Shown here one piece after another: positions 44,661-57,002 of a stretch of DNA of 64,000 bases (positions within the stretch are counted from its first letter, which is position 1; each line of letters starts with the position of its first letter). The notes under the pieces are model-generated. The model was not told where the DNA came from. It worked only from the letters and a program-made list of their open reading frames with translations, and did not search any database. This stretch comes from Aegilops tauschii subsp. strangulata (taxonomy: Eukaryota > Streptophyta > Magnoliopsida > Poales > Poaceae): assembly GCF_002575655.3 (NCBI RefSeq), contig NC_053039.3, positions 241,158,622 through 241,222,621 on the forward strand, written 5' to 3'. A program made the translations under genes and the position numbers.

Positions 44661-47600
44661 GACTCCCACTTGCACTAGAGACAATAATCTAGCTTATGCT
44701 AATGCACTGCACACCTGTGGCACACCGGTGTAAATATGCTTCGCTTGTGGTATAGCCTGATGTCCAACGGATCTGACGACTTCAGTTCCGTGTGTATCTT
44801 TGCATGTCCTCGCGTTTTCACGAAATTCATATTTTGTGTGGACTTGGCTTTGTATGTATGTGAATCACAGGTCGAACCTGGATTCCTCAGACTGAGTTAT
44901 GGAGCAACTACCTGCAGTAGTGTCCCATTGTCAAAAGTCAACTTGGAACTATACTAAGTTCATGAATGAACTATATGATTCAACATCTTCTTTGTCGCTT
45001 CTAAAGCGTCAACATACTTAGCCCTTGTTATAGAATTCTCCACAGTAACTAGTTTGAACAAATTCCAACTAACTGTGCCACCACATTGTGTGTTACACAA
45101 AACCCTTAATTTAAATCGAAAATCGCATGGAGAAAAGATGAAGATTGTATCGATGTAACATTTTACAACGAACTCTTCATGATCTCTGCTTGCGAGAAAA
45201 CCATGTCATCAGTACTTACTCTAGTACTCTGTGACATCTTTCACTGTTGTCCCATGATCAGTAATTTGATCACTTTGGTATCCATACTCGCAACACCTTG
45301 GGAGTATCGGACATATCTGGTTGTTTTACATACCATGGAATACATGATTAATCCAAACACAAAAGTGTGTGGAATCTGCATCATGTATTTTACTCATCAG
45401 TGTTTTGGGACACCGAGTCTTGCAAAAACTCTTTCCATGTGACTTTGGCAAGAATCACTCCTTGGCGTTTTAAATGCTAAAAGGTTTTAGCATCTTGTCA
45501 ATATGTATTCATTGCTTAGCCCCATTAGGTAAATCTATCTCCATAGATCATCATGCCTAATATTGAGACTATTTAGCCTAAGCACTTCATCGAAAAACTA
45601 TTTTCAAATGAAGTCCTAATAAATGTCAAGAAATTTATTTCCAATTACCAATGTGCCAAGCACATAAGGTTTTTAGAAATATTATTACGCTCCCACTTAC
45701 TTTCTTGAATTACAAGCATCTTCGTTACCCATTGATGAAGTCAAAACCCCTTTGACCATTTCATCAAAACACGAAGATTCCAACTCCATTTTGCTCTCTT
45801 CTGTCCATTGCTGGAACTCTGAAGTTTGCATACCTACTAGCATCCTCTGGATCGACAAATTACTTTGGACTGTATCATATACAAGTCCTAGCTTTCATTT
45901 CCATCAGATGGAAATCCTTTTATCATCCATGTTTCATATCTCATGATTGAAATATGTATTAATTGCCAGTTCAACCCGAACCGACTTTAAGCACCGCTAC
46001 GATGAAAACAACCTCATCGTAGTCAACTCTTGAACTTGTTATTTCAACAAGTCAAGCTTTATGGATAAAACATTTTATCCGTATCAGTTTTAAGTTCCAT
46101 AAATATTCGTTAGAATCTAAGTCTTCCGAAAGGTGTATCAAGGTTTTAATCTTGAATCACTTATATGGAAACTAACTCGGGTTGTATTGGCATTTAGCCA
46201 ATTCCGGAGTCAGGGCCCATCAACGCTTCCTTATGTATCGTAGGTATAATGTTGTCTAACAACAATATCTCGTTTGCGCACCTGAGAGGTTTGCACGAGC
46301 CTTGCCTACGTGGTTCAGCTGCAAGTTCGACCGAAGTTCATACATTTTATTGTAGAGACTTCCGTATCAGTCGCAGTAGGAAACTCTGGAATCACTTCCA
46401 AGGTCTCTTTCCTTCGATCTGATGACGTAGATACTGTTTATCTCGTCGAGTTGCACTATTCTCCCACTCACCTTTTTGAAAGAACCATTCTCTTTAAAAG
46501 CACACCATTTCGCGGCAAAACTATTTGCCTCGGTATAGTGAGGGAGGAATACCCAACATTTTGGTATAACCTACAAAGTAGCACTTGTCTAATTTGGAAT
46601 AGGTTTGTAACCTTTTACACAAGCCCCATATTCCAAATGTTAAGAAAAGATATAACATGGTTGGGCGTACCATACCATGGCTTCATTTCAACAGACCCGA
46701 TGTAGCTCTTTTCAGTGTAAAAGCCGCAGTCTCTAAAGCATCACTTTAAAAGGGATAATGGCAAATTTATTTATGTCATCTTTGACCTAACCATGTCATA
46801 AATGGTTTGATTACATCTCCATAGACTTTCCACTTGCAGTGGTATTCCGGGAGGTGCAAGTTATGAAACCCCTTTCACAACTCATCAGACATTCGCTAAA
46901 CATGTAACTCAAATATTCCTTTGTGCAATCAAATTGCAGAAACATAATTTTCTTGTTACAATAACTTCTACTTCATTTTTGAGAACCTTTCGAATGATTT
47001 CAAAAGATCCAGACTTACGTCTCATCAAGTAAATATCCATATATCTACTTGAGTCATTTCTGAAGATAAATAAATCCACCACTAACAACACTTATCGGAC
47101 TACACACATCAAATGTATGATCACTAATAAGTTTGTTGTTCGTTCCTTATGGCTTGTGAACGGTATTTTAGTCACTTCACTTTTCGGAGGAAAGTTGCAA
47201 GTGTCAGATGATTCAAAATCAAAAAGACTTCAAAATCCATCATAATGGAATTTTCCATGCGGGTTTCTCCAATGTGACCAAATGTAGTGCCACACTTGTG
47301 TGGTATTCTTTTAGTCTTGCGACATTTAGCGTCAGTGTTATGGATGTATCATATTACCATCAATATTCATAACATACGTCCCATCAATGATGGAAGTATG
47401 GCCCTTATGTTATTCATAATACTTAACAACAATTGTTGTTTTTATGAACAACTCTTTTGCAACAAACATTGTGCAATGGGCTAGAGTGTATGAAACTCTA
47501 AAATGAATTATGAAAGTAAACCCAGAGGTATTGTATTATTATCAATATTCATAACATACATCTCATTCATAATGAAAGTATGGCCCTTGTGTTATTCATA

Positions 47601-49922
47601 ACATCGAACATAAAAAGTTCTCTGATGAACAACCTTCTTGCAAGATACCTTATGCAATGGGATAGAGTTTGTAAAACTCTAAATGAATTATAAAAATAAA
47701 TACAGACGGCAATACACCGATGGAAGGTATAGTAACATTTACTATGTTCCCTGTGTATACCTTAACCTCATTTCTAGCTAGTCTTTCAGGCCATAGTAGT
47801 TCTTACATCGAGTTGCAACAGAATGCAATCGAGCGGGCATTTTTGTGATGAACTCACAATACCCAAGAATTAGTGATTTAACATGTTTAACCATAACTCG
47901 CAAGAACTATATCTTTGACCAGCCTTCTATACATCAAAAACTTGTATGACAATCATACATGAGCTGGATATTCCAGTCTTCTTTCCTTTTGCCTTTATAC
48001 TTCTAACAGTTTAACTTTTAGTATTTCTCCTACTCTCAGAAGAAGCACCCAACTTAAGAGTGGCATTAGCCCCGGACTTCCTAGGCGTGTAAGTCATACT
48101 AACACCCTTTGGACACTTCCTTTCTCTTTAAGTTGTTGTTTTATTCACCTTTCATTATATGACAGGCGTTCTTCTGGATCCCTTTCCCAACAGTCAAATG
48201 CATAGTAAACACTTTTACTAATACTTGCAAACAAACATTGCTTTGTTTGTATCTGAAAATAATTTTCAGTTCCATGAATATCATATAACTATCCCAACTT
48301 TCGAAGTTTGGGTTTCATGGAAGCAAACATATTCCACTTGACCATAACAGAATTCTAGATTTTGGATCGAAGGACGAGAGTCACATGATCCATAGCATTA
48401 GCGGGAGGATACGGAAAGCATGCGATAGGACAAAGTCCTTCTCGGCACTTTTGAGGACAATCCTCATATTACGTTACCAATCGTAAAGTTTTAACCAGAT
48501 ATTTAACAACTATTCAATTTTAATAGGGAAGGTGGAAATGCGAGCCATTATTCTACAACTATTATGCAAACCACACTTAGACAGTGTTCAAAATTAATTG
48601 CATTGAGAATTAAACATGTTAATTCAACAGTGCGCTCCCACTCAAATCAATATCTCTCAAAATTGATTGTGAGTGATACAAGACCCACATTTCAATTGTT
48701 CGCCATTGGTGTAACACCACTGATGACGAAAAATCTCAACCGGTAGGCCAACTTGCCAATCACATCTCTATGTGACTCTTGTTCATCTTTCGATGCGTGT
48801 GTTCCGAGCTCATGACGGTCATGCCTGAACGTCAAGACAACCAAGTGATCTCGCTGCGAGGTCTCAACTCACCTGCCTCACACTTCTCTAATCGTTCGTA
48901 CCCGTGTGACACGGCGCACCCCGAAAAGATAGGTGCCGTGACGGTGCTACACTTGGGAGAACACTAACTACTTGGTATTTTTGTGAGAGATCACCCTAAT
49001 AAAAAGCGACTACCGCGCAATCAAGAAGGGTGCATCATAAGGGATAAACATCTCAGGCAATTCGTAATAGCATGATATGGTATAGCCCTTTCTGACGGAG
49101 AAGTATTTCATTTCTTCGTTTTCGGCATTCGCGTCGGTGTTCACCTTCGCGAAGATTGCCACCACCTTGTCGATGCACCAGATAATATTGCTATCTCCAT
49201 AGCGTATAAAATTAATGCATTACTTAAGGTTGACACGCAGGTCATTAAAGTGCAATCATATGGCTCCAGCCATCATGCCGAATCATGACACGCAGGTCAT
49301 GTTAATCAAATTACATCATATAGTCATCTCATACATAATCGAATTAGTATGAGCACTGCTATACCACATCACATGCACATCCTGCAAAACCAAGTTAGAC
49401 GCCTCTAATCGGTTTATGCAAAATTTATTTTACGTGGCTTCTAAGGTTTTGACTTAAACCGCAGCTACCAACGTTTTATCATCAAGTATGATTATTCAAG
49501 TTGCTAGATTAACATCTCGGGGTGTATGAAACATGAGATAATTAAATCTCGAGCCCCATAATAAACTTCGTCATACGCATGACCCTCGTGCAGATCATAT
49601 CTGCAATGCCCTTTCATCCGCGAATTTCATCTTTCTTTTGACTACGGCAGAACCCAAAGAACTGATAGCACTTCCATGATCAATCAGGATCACGGATTGC
49701 CAGAACTTTGTCAAATTCCACCATGCTGTCTCGAGATTGAGCAAACGCAAATTCTAGGGAAGTAACAAGAACGTCAGGTAACAAATTTCATCTGTCACAC
49801 GCATAAATAATTTTCAGCAATAGATCTCATCCACTCCAAAATTATATTATGCAATACCCATACATCTCCATGTATTCTAGATCGTAACCTGCATCTACGC
49901 ATAGCACGGCTCTTGATGCCAC
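44661..49922 (-). pseudogene. Decayed Copia gag-pol interior
   Basis: No frame exceeds about 130 residues. Near 45060-44960 the minus strand still reads CGGTVSWN and, after a gap, RAKYVDALEA, which lines up with the Copia RNase H motif GGAVSWKS..TEAEYIAASEA; the acidic residues of TEAEY are replaced. Just upstream (45290-45200) are remnants of the YQSD..DHWTTVK region. Stops and frameshifts are dense. The part near the right LTR (about 48000-49900) was not readable as Gag. The interior cannot provide proteins. Confidence 0.65.
49905..49921 (-). other. Primer-binding-site-like sequence, diverged
   Basis: On the minus strand, tggcatcaagagcc follows the 5' LTR by one base. It resembles the initiator-Met site tggtatcagagcc with a substitution and an insertion. 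Confidence 0.5.
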
Positions 49923-52114
49923 TGAAGGGGAACGCAGCAGAAAACAAAAAAAAATTCCGACCTACGCACCAGCCCAGGACCACTATGGAGACTGCATACA
50001 AGGTTTGATCTTTTTCGTTACCGACTCGTAGCGCAGCGGGAAGTAGAATCGATGACGATCGGCGGTGCAGATCCCCGCAGCTAGGATTTACAACCTCCCA
50101 ACCGCGAGGATGTATACCCTCATCCGCCATACGGACAGCCCTCCGGGAGGCGGTGGAACAGTCCCCCGGACGGTGTCGCGGACAGCCCTTCGGGAGGACC
50201 TTCGAAACTCAAACGGTCACTCGGACAGCCCTCCGGGAGGACCCACAGAACTCGGACCGTCACTTGGACAGCCCTTCGGGAGGCACTCTCGAACAACCCC
50301 TCAGGGCACTAAGATCGAAACTACGACTTCTCTACAGAGTTGCACACATACGGTGTCATCTATCCGGCAGGGCTTCGCCGTCCAGAACTAGTTCCCACCG
50401 GAACCCAGACAGCCTTTCGGCTCTACGAAACTATTTCGCTGGGAGGGAGAGAGAAGCCAGATCATGCATGGCACTTGTATGTGAGAAGGGATGATCCTTT
50501 AGGCAGCCCCCTCCACCCCTATTTATAGGCCAAGCCCAAGGGTGGCTTCTCCAAGAAGCCAAGGGGGAAATACCAAAAAGGCCCTCAAGGTGGCTTCTCG
50601 AAGAAGCCAAGCAAAAAGCACTTTCACTATTCATGACAACATTTTTCAGCGTCCGTTCGAACTGAAAATATTTATGTGGGCTCAGAACATTTCCAGTACC
50701 CACTAAAATAATTTCAACGCGTTCCGAAACAATTTCGGTTTAGTGATTTTCATCTGCGAAAAGCAAACAAGAATGCGTTTTCACTATTCATGAAGACAAT
50801 TTTTCGCGTCCACTAAATCCGAAAATATTTCTGTGGGTCTTAGAATAATTCCAGTACCCACTAAAATGATTTTGGATTCGTTCTGAAACAATTTCAGATT
50901 AGTGAATTTCATCTGCGAAAAACAGCCAAAGCGGTACCGGCAGCTCCGAAACATTTTCGGTTTTTATTTTCTGAAAATTCCAAAAAGTTTCCAGAATGAT
51001 TTTGGCACCCTCCAAGAATTATCAGGCATGTGCCGAAACCATTTTGACTTAATGGAATACCCCGAAACAACTTTTTCGGTTTCACCGAAACTCATCCGGT
51101 GACCTCTCTCTGCGGTACGATTCCGCTGTCCGAAACTTTTCGGTGTCCGAAACTTTTTCGGTGATTTTCTCTCAGACTCCCTGTCTAGTATTCAGCAGAT
51201 AGATGACCCTTAAGCGTGTGACCCTATAGGTTCGGTGAAGTATAGACATGACCTGGAACCCCTTCCGATCAATGATCAACATCGGAGCCGTGGACACCCA
51301 TATTGACCCCTATACCCACACGAATGAATATTCGAGTGAACCTCCAGTTGAGGTGAGCTATTCCTGTTGCTTCACGATATATCACAAACACCTGAGGTGA
51401 GATTTATTGCATCCCCGTGGGCCAACACTTTGTCCACTATGCAAGTTACCTCGTTACCGGTTTTGTTCTCTTTTCTCGTTTCGTGTTCCGGCATCCCCAT
51501 GATCAAATCACAAAGTGTCTGGCCAGACGATGATGGACACCGTAACACCGAGTGGGACCGAGTATATCTCTCCATCGTCGGAGGAGCAAATCCCAATCTC
51601 GAGCTATCAAGTTACTTAACATACTTTCCCATGAACCCGTAAGCCGCCGTAATAGCCATCCAGTTACGGATGACGTTTAACAAACCCCAAAGTTCATGAA
51701 GCAAGCATGAAGAAACTCGATACTCTCATGGTCTAAGGAATTATGCAAACATTAACTATCTCTGTGTTATAAACCATTAACTTGTGACGAATGTATCTCA
51801 TAGCATAACATCAATTCGGGTCGATTCAACACAAATGTCCTTCCTGACATTGTGCCCTCAAAGTTGCTTGGCATAGACATGCCCATGATTGGGAAAACAT
51901 AATCATCATGCAACACTTGAGCTAGTCTTAGAGGCACGACTAGGAATACATTTTACCGTTTATTATTCCACACGTGCATATGGGTTCTCCCCAGAGCCTT
52001 TATGGATATACAGGCTCGGGAACCACAGCAGTTATAGCATGGAACATAAACATAATTATGAACAGTGAGATAATCAATAACATTTATTATTGCCTCTAGG
52101 GCATATCTCCTACA
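49923..52114 (-). repeat. 5' LTR of the BARE/Angela-like element (2192 bp)
   Basis: Pairs with 42499-44660. Reading minus, it starts tgtaggagatatgcccta at 52114. TATA box at 50520-50528. Confidence 0.9.
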
Positions 52115-54404
52115 AAATTCTCACGACATTCTTGATATAAAAGATGGTAATACTCCAAAGTAAAGAGGAACAAATGCTGGATAGCAAGGATCTCAAGGTA
52201 TAACACAAAACATGAACAAGTTTGTGTTGAACGGAAGGCAATAAAGTGGTCGATGATAACACAAATCATCGAGGGCAAGGATGGTATTTGCCATTATGAA
52301 TTCGATTGATATCCTGGAAGAGCTCAAAATGTTGGTGCTGATCACGACACATTTGTCAAGAGATTTCATGAAGATGTAATCTATCGGCGATGACATTAAG
52401 TGAAAGGAATTATGAAGCAAAAGGTTATTGGAACCATGGGTACAACACAAACTCGAAATCAAGCTTGTTGTTCAAGGTGAAATGATATGACGAGAAAGAT
52501 CGACGTAAGCTTAGCTCATCGTCGAAAGTTGTGCTTCGGGATTAAGGACCAGGTAGCACAGTTAAAATCGGCACGACAAGGATATAGACAAGCAGGCTAG
52601 GAATGACGTGATTGAGTTCAAACTCGTAAGTAATGAAGGTTACCAAGTGTTGCTTAATCGCGATGCGGACTCGAGTCAGTTATCGGTGTCTTTGAGTGTT
52701 TAATAACTCAAAGCCCGTGAAAAATTGGAATCAATGAGAATGTAGCACTTGATGAAGAACTCATAAGAAGTTATGCAGTTCCGTGATAATCTTGAGATAC
52801 CAGGGGGTAATACTCGACGACAAATCAAAGTAGAGGTTGGACTGGGGTATTACTCTACAGAAGACAAGTGCTTAAACATGCACGAGAAATGGTATTTAAA
52901 GGAGAACATGGTCGGAAACCTCGATCATAAGTGACCGAACCACGGATACAAGATGAACTTATAACAAGGGGGTAACTATTTTTACGAGCAGCTTCCATGA
53001 TAAGTTATACATCGTGTCCATGGGCATGAACACAAAGTTCAAGGTCGACTCCCACTTCTCCAATGCATAACCTTTCATTCACTCCTCGCGTTTGATGATG
53101 TAGTGCTGAAATTTTATTTGGCATAACACCGTTAGAGTATGACTCGTAGAAGCTTCCGGGTTTACACAGATTAGAAAAGGCATAGCTTCAACCCATCAGG
53201 GTCTCTTAGGAACATATACCACAAACTTCAGGAGTAAATAACACAAGCTCGAAAGCAGAGCATGGTTGGTCAATCAGAGGATAGGATTTACCAATGGAGA
53301 AAGAACTTCCAAAGTGATTGAATATGAAGGACGCTATCGGATAAAATCCAACAAAGGATCCGGTGGTCCTCAAAGGATCTGATGTGAGCATCGGTACTCA
53401 ACCAGAGGAAGAAACAATGCGAAGGCATTGGATTATAGAAACAACTGACTAATTCAGAGCTCATCTGCAAAGGAATTATGATTTTCAAATCAAGGGATCA
53501 GAAGCCAACGGTCTGATTAAGAATGGATAAGTTGAATAGACTTAGGGGTACAATCGACGGCAATTTGATGAGTCGATAACCAGCTCACTTTCAAAATGAC
53601 ATCTGAGCCCGGAAGATATTTTAAAAGGATCAACCGATGATTGCGTGCACCGCACTCATGTTGAATCAATAGGATCAAAATGACGGTGTCAAAGGAGACT
53701 AATGAATATTGCCAGACATATGGAGAGCATCCATAATGCAAGCAGACAAGTGTTTGCAGAGCAATAAGCTGTTAGGGATTTTTGGAGGATCGAATAGTAT
53801 TTCGAAGACTTTTGCTTAACACAAACAACTGGGGATAAGCGGATACTCGGCAAGTGCGAGAAATTATTCGTAGGGGTATTCATGTGGCAAAAACTGCAAG
53901 GCAGTAAGGCACAAAGGATTATCGAAACAACGACGAGTATTTCGGGGTATCTTGTAATAACAAGACCAACTAGGGATGAATGTAAGAATGACAACTGCAT
54001 GTAGTTATCCATAAGGGTTGACGGTCGAAGGGGGATTGCAAACGTGATGAACACAAGTTCTCGGGTTAACAACGGAGAGTATCTTCAGGGTCTTCTGGTG
54101 CAGCAGACGATCATCGGTAATAAGGTGCTCTCCGGGTGAAAGTGATAACGAGATCCTAATGTTAGATTTAGCAAAATTCATTTTAACCCGAATAGAAGAG
54201 AGATAAGAGTCCCAGAGTAAGGATCGAGGAGTAAAAGATCCTAATAAGGATTGAGGAGTAAAATATCCTAATACCACCTAATGGCGACGTGGGCCCATGG
54301 GCCGCACAGCCATGTTAGTAAAACAGTTTTCATCGACTAGACTCAACTTCGGCCAAGGAGTGTGGAAGGGGGATTCCTATAGGCAGTTGGCTCTGATACC
54401 AACT
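52115..54404 (-). other. Interior of the TGTGACGCC element, right part, non-coding
   Basis: Begins with the aaatt duplication (52115-52119) and ends at the right LTR. An initiator-Met primer site (tggtatcagagcc on minus, about 54388-54401) lies beside the LTR. No readable Gag or Pol. Confidence 0.6.
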
Positions 54405-55593
54405 TGTGACGCCCCTGATTTGACCGTACACTAATCATGCACGCAAACGTGTATGATCAAGATCAGGGACTCATCGGAAGATATCACAACACAACTCTAA
54501 AACATAAATAAGTCATACAAGCATCATAATACAAGCCAGGGGCCTCGAGGGCTCGAATACAAGTGCTCGATCATAGACGAGTCAGCGGAAGCAACAATAT
54601 CTGAGTACAGACATAAGTTAAACAAGTTTGCCTTAAGAAGGCTAGCACAAACTGGGATACAGATCGAAAGAGGCGCAGGCCTCCTGCCTGGGATCCTCCT
54701 AACTACTCTTGGTCGTCGTCAGCGGGCTGCACGTAGTAGTAGGCACTTCCGGTGTAGTAGGAGTCGTCGTCGACGGTGGCGTCTGGCTCCTAGGCTCTAG
54801 CATTTGGTTGCGACAACCAGGTAGAATGGAAAGGGGGAAAAGAGGGAGAAAAGCAACCGTGAGTACTCATCCAAAGTACTCGCAAGCAAGGATCTACACT
54901 ACATATTCATGGGTATCTGTGTAAAGGGGCAATATCGGTGGACTGAACTGCAGAATGCCAGAATAAGAGGGGGATAGCTAATCCTGTCGAAGACTACGCT
55001 TCAGGCCACCTCCATCTTGCAGCATGTAGAAGAGAGTAGATGGTAAGTTCACCAAGTAGCATCGTATAGCATAATCCTACCCGGCGATCCCCTCCTCGTC
55101 GCCCTGTTAGAGAGCGATCACCGGGTTATATCTGGCACTTGGAAGGGTGTGTTTTATTAAGTATCCGGTTCTAGTTGTCATAAGGTCAAGGTACAACTCC
55201 GGGTCGTCCTTTTACCGAGGGACACAGCTATTCGAATAGATAAACTTCCCTGCAGGGGTGCACCACATAACCCAACACGCTCGATCCCATTTGGCCGGAC
55301 ACACTTTCCTGGGTCATGCCCGGCCTCGGAAGATCAACACATCGCAGCCCCACCTAGGCACAACAGAGAGGTCAGCACGCCGGTCTAAATCCTATGGCGC
55401 AGGGGTCTGGGCCCATCACCCATTGCACACCTGCACGTTGCAAGGGCGGCCGGAAGCAGACCTAGCCTAGCAGGCATTCCAGTCCAATCCGACGCGCGCC
55501 GCTCAGTCGCTGACGTCAGGAAGGCTTCGGCTGATACCACGACATTGAGTGCCCATAACTGTTCCCGCGTAGTTGGTTAGTGCGTATAGGCCA
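54405..55593 (-). repeat. Truncated 5' LTR with TGTGACGCC end (1189 bp)
   Basis: Matches 36742-37930. The match ends at ggccagtg, after which sequence switches to a different LTR family. Confidence 0.85.
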
Positions 55594-57002
55594 GTGTCCA
55601 GAGGCACCCACGAGGGTGGGGGCGCGCCCCATCCCCCTGGGCGCGCCCCCCTACCTCGTGGCCGCCTCGGAGACCCCCTGACTTGTTCCTGACGCCAAAA
55701 ATCCCTATAAATATAGAAACCCCCGAAAAGAAACCTAGATCGGGAGTTCCATCGCCGCAAGCCTCTGTAGCCACCAAAAACCAATTGGGACCCTGTTCTG
55801 GCACCCTGCCGGAGGGGGGATCCCTCACAGGTGGCCATCTTCATCTTCCCGGCGCTCTCCATGACGAGGAGGGAGTAGTTCACCCCCGGGGCTGAGGGTA
55901 TGTACCAGTAGCTATGTGTTTGATCTCTCTCTCTCTCTCGTGTTCTTGACGTATCGCGAGCTTTGCTATTATAGTTGGATCTTATGATGTTTCTCCCCCT
56001 CTACTCTCTTGTAATGGATTGAGTTTTCCCTTTGAAGTTATCTTATCGGATTGAGTCTTTAAGGATTTGAGAACACTTGATGTATGTCTTGCATGTGCTT
56101 ATTTGTGGTGACAATGGGATATTCACATGATCTACTTGATGTATGTTTCGGTGATCAACTTGCGGATTCAGTGACCTTGTGAACTTATGCATAGGGGTTG
56201 GCACACGTTTTCGTCTTGACTCTCCGGTAGAAACTTTGGGGCACTCTTTGAAGTTCTTTGTGTTGGTTGAATAGATGAATCTGAGATTGTGTGATGCATA
56301 TCGTATAATTATACCCACGGATACTTGAGGTGACATTGGAGTATCTAGGTGACATTAGGGTTTTGGTTGATTTGTGTCTTAAGGTGTTATTCTAGTACGA
56401 ACTCTAGGATAGATCGAACGGAAAGAATAGCTTCTTGTTATTTTACTACGGACTCTTGAATAGATCAATCAGAAAGGATAACTTTGAGGTGGTTTCGTAC
56501 CCTACAATAATCTCTTCGTTTGTTCTCCGCTATTAGTGACTTTGGAGTGACTCTTTATTGCATGTTGAGGGATAGTTATATGATCCAGTTATGTTATTCT
56601 GGTTGAGAGAACTTGCACTAGTGAAAGTATGAACCTTAGGCCTTGTTTCCTAGCATTGCAATACCGTTTACGCTCACTTTTATCACTTGTTACCTTGTTG
56701 TTTTCATATTTTCAGATTACAAAAACCTATATCTACCATCCATATTGCACTTGTATCACCATCTCTTCGCCGAACTAGTGCACCTATACAATTTACCATT
56801 GTATTGGGTGTGTTGGGGACATAAGAGACTCTTTGTTATTTGGTTGCAGGGTTGTTTGAGAGAGACCATCTTCATCCTACGCCTCCCACGGATTGATAAA
56901 CCTTAGGTCATCCACTTGAGGGAAATTTGCTACTGTCCTACAAACCTCTGCACTTGGAGGCCCAACAACGTCTACAAGAAGAAGGTTGTGTAGTAGACAT
57001 CA
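55594..57002 (+). repeat. Truncated LTR of a third TGATACGTCTCC-type Gypsy family
   Basis: Inverted relative to, and closely matching, 61303-62665. It lacks about the first 265 bases of the LTR. It has a TATA box (tataaatat, 55706-55714) and ends gtagtagacatca next to Sirevirus-like sequence. No partner or interior is seen on this side. Confidence 0.75.

Larger units (their letters stand above)
42499..52114 (-). mobile_element. BARE1/WIS/Angela-like Copia element, complete ends, coding region decayed
   Basis: Two closely similar LTRs (42499-44660 and 49923-52114), TSD aaatt, a primer-site-like sequence beside the right LTR and a purine-rich tract (gcaagtgggagtc, minus) beside the left LTR define a 9.6 kb element on the minus strand. 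The LTR start tgtaggagatatgcccta is that of the BARE/Angela superfamily. The 5.26 kb interior contains only scrambled Copia pol. Confidence 0.85.
36742..55593 (-). mobile_element. Gypsy element with 3.9-kb LTR (Fatima/Erika-like group), right LTR truncated
   Basis: The left LTR (36742-40600) begins tgtgacgcc and ends ggcgtcaca. The right LTR begins likewise at 54405 but breaks off at 55593. An initiator-Met primer site next to the right LTR and a polypurine tract (gtggaggagaat, minus) next to the left LTR set the minus orientation. The interior (40601-42498 plus 52115-54404, about 4.2 kb) shows no readable gag or pol, so the copy is non-autonomous or very decayed. The shared 1.2 kb of the two LTRs differ only at scattered bases. 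Confidence 0.75.
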
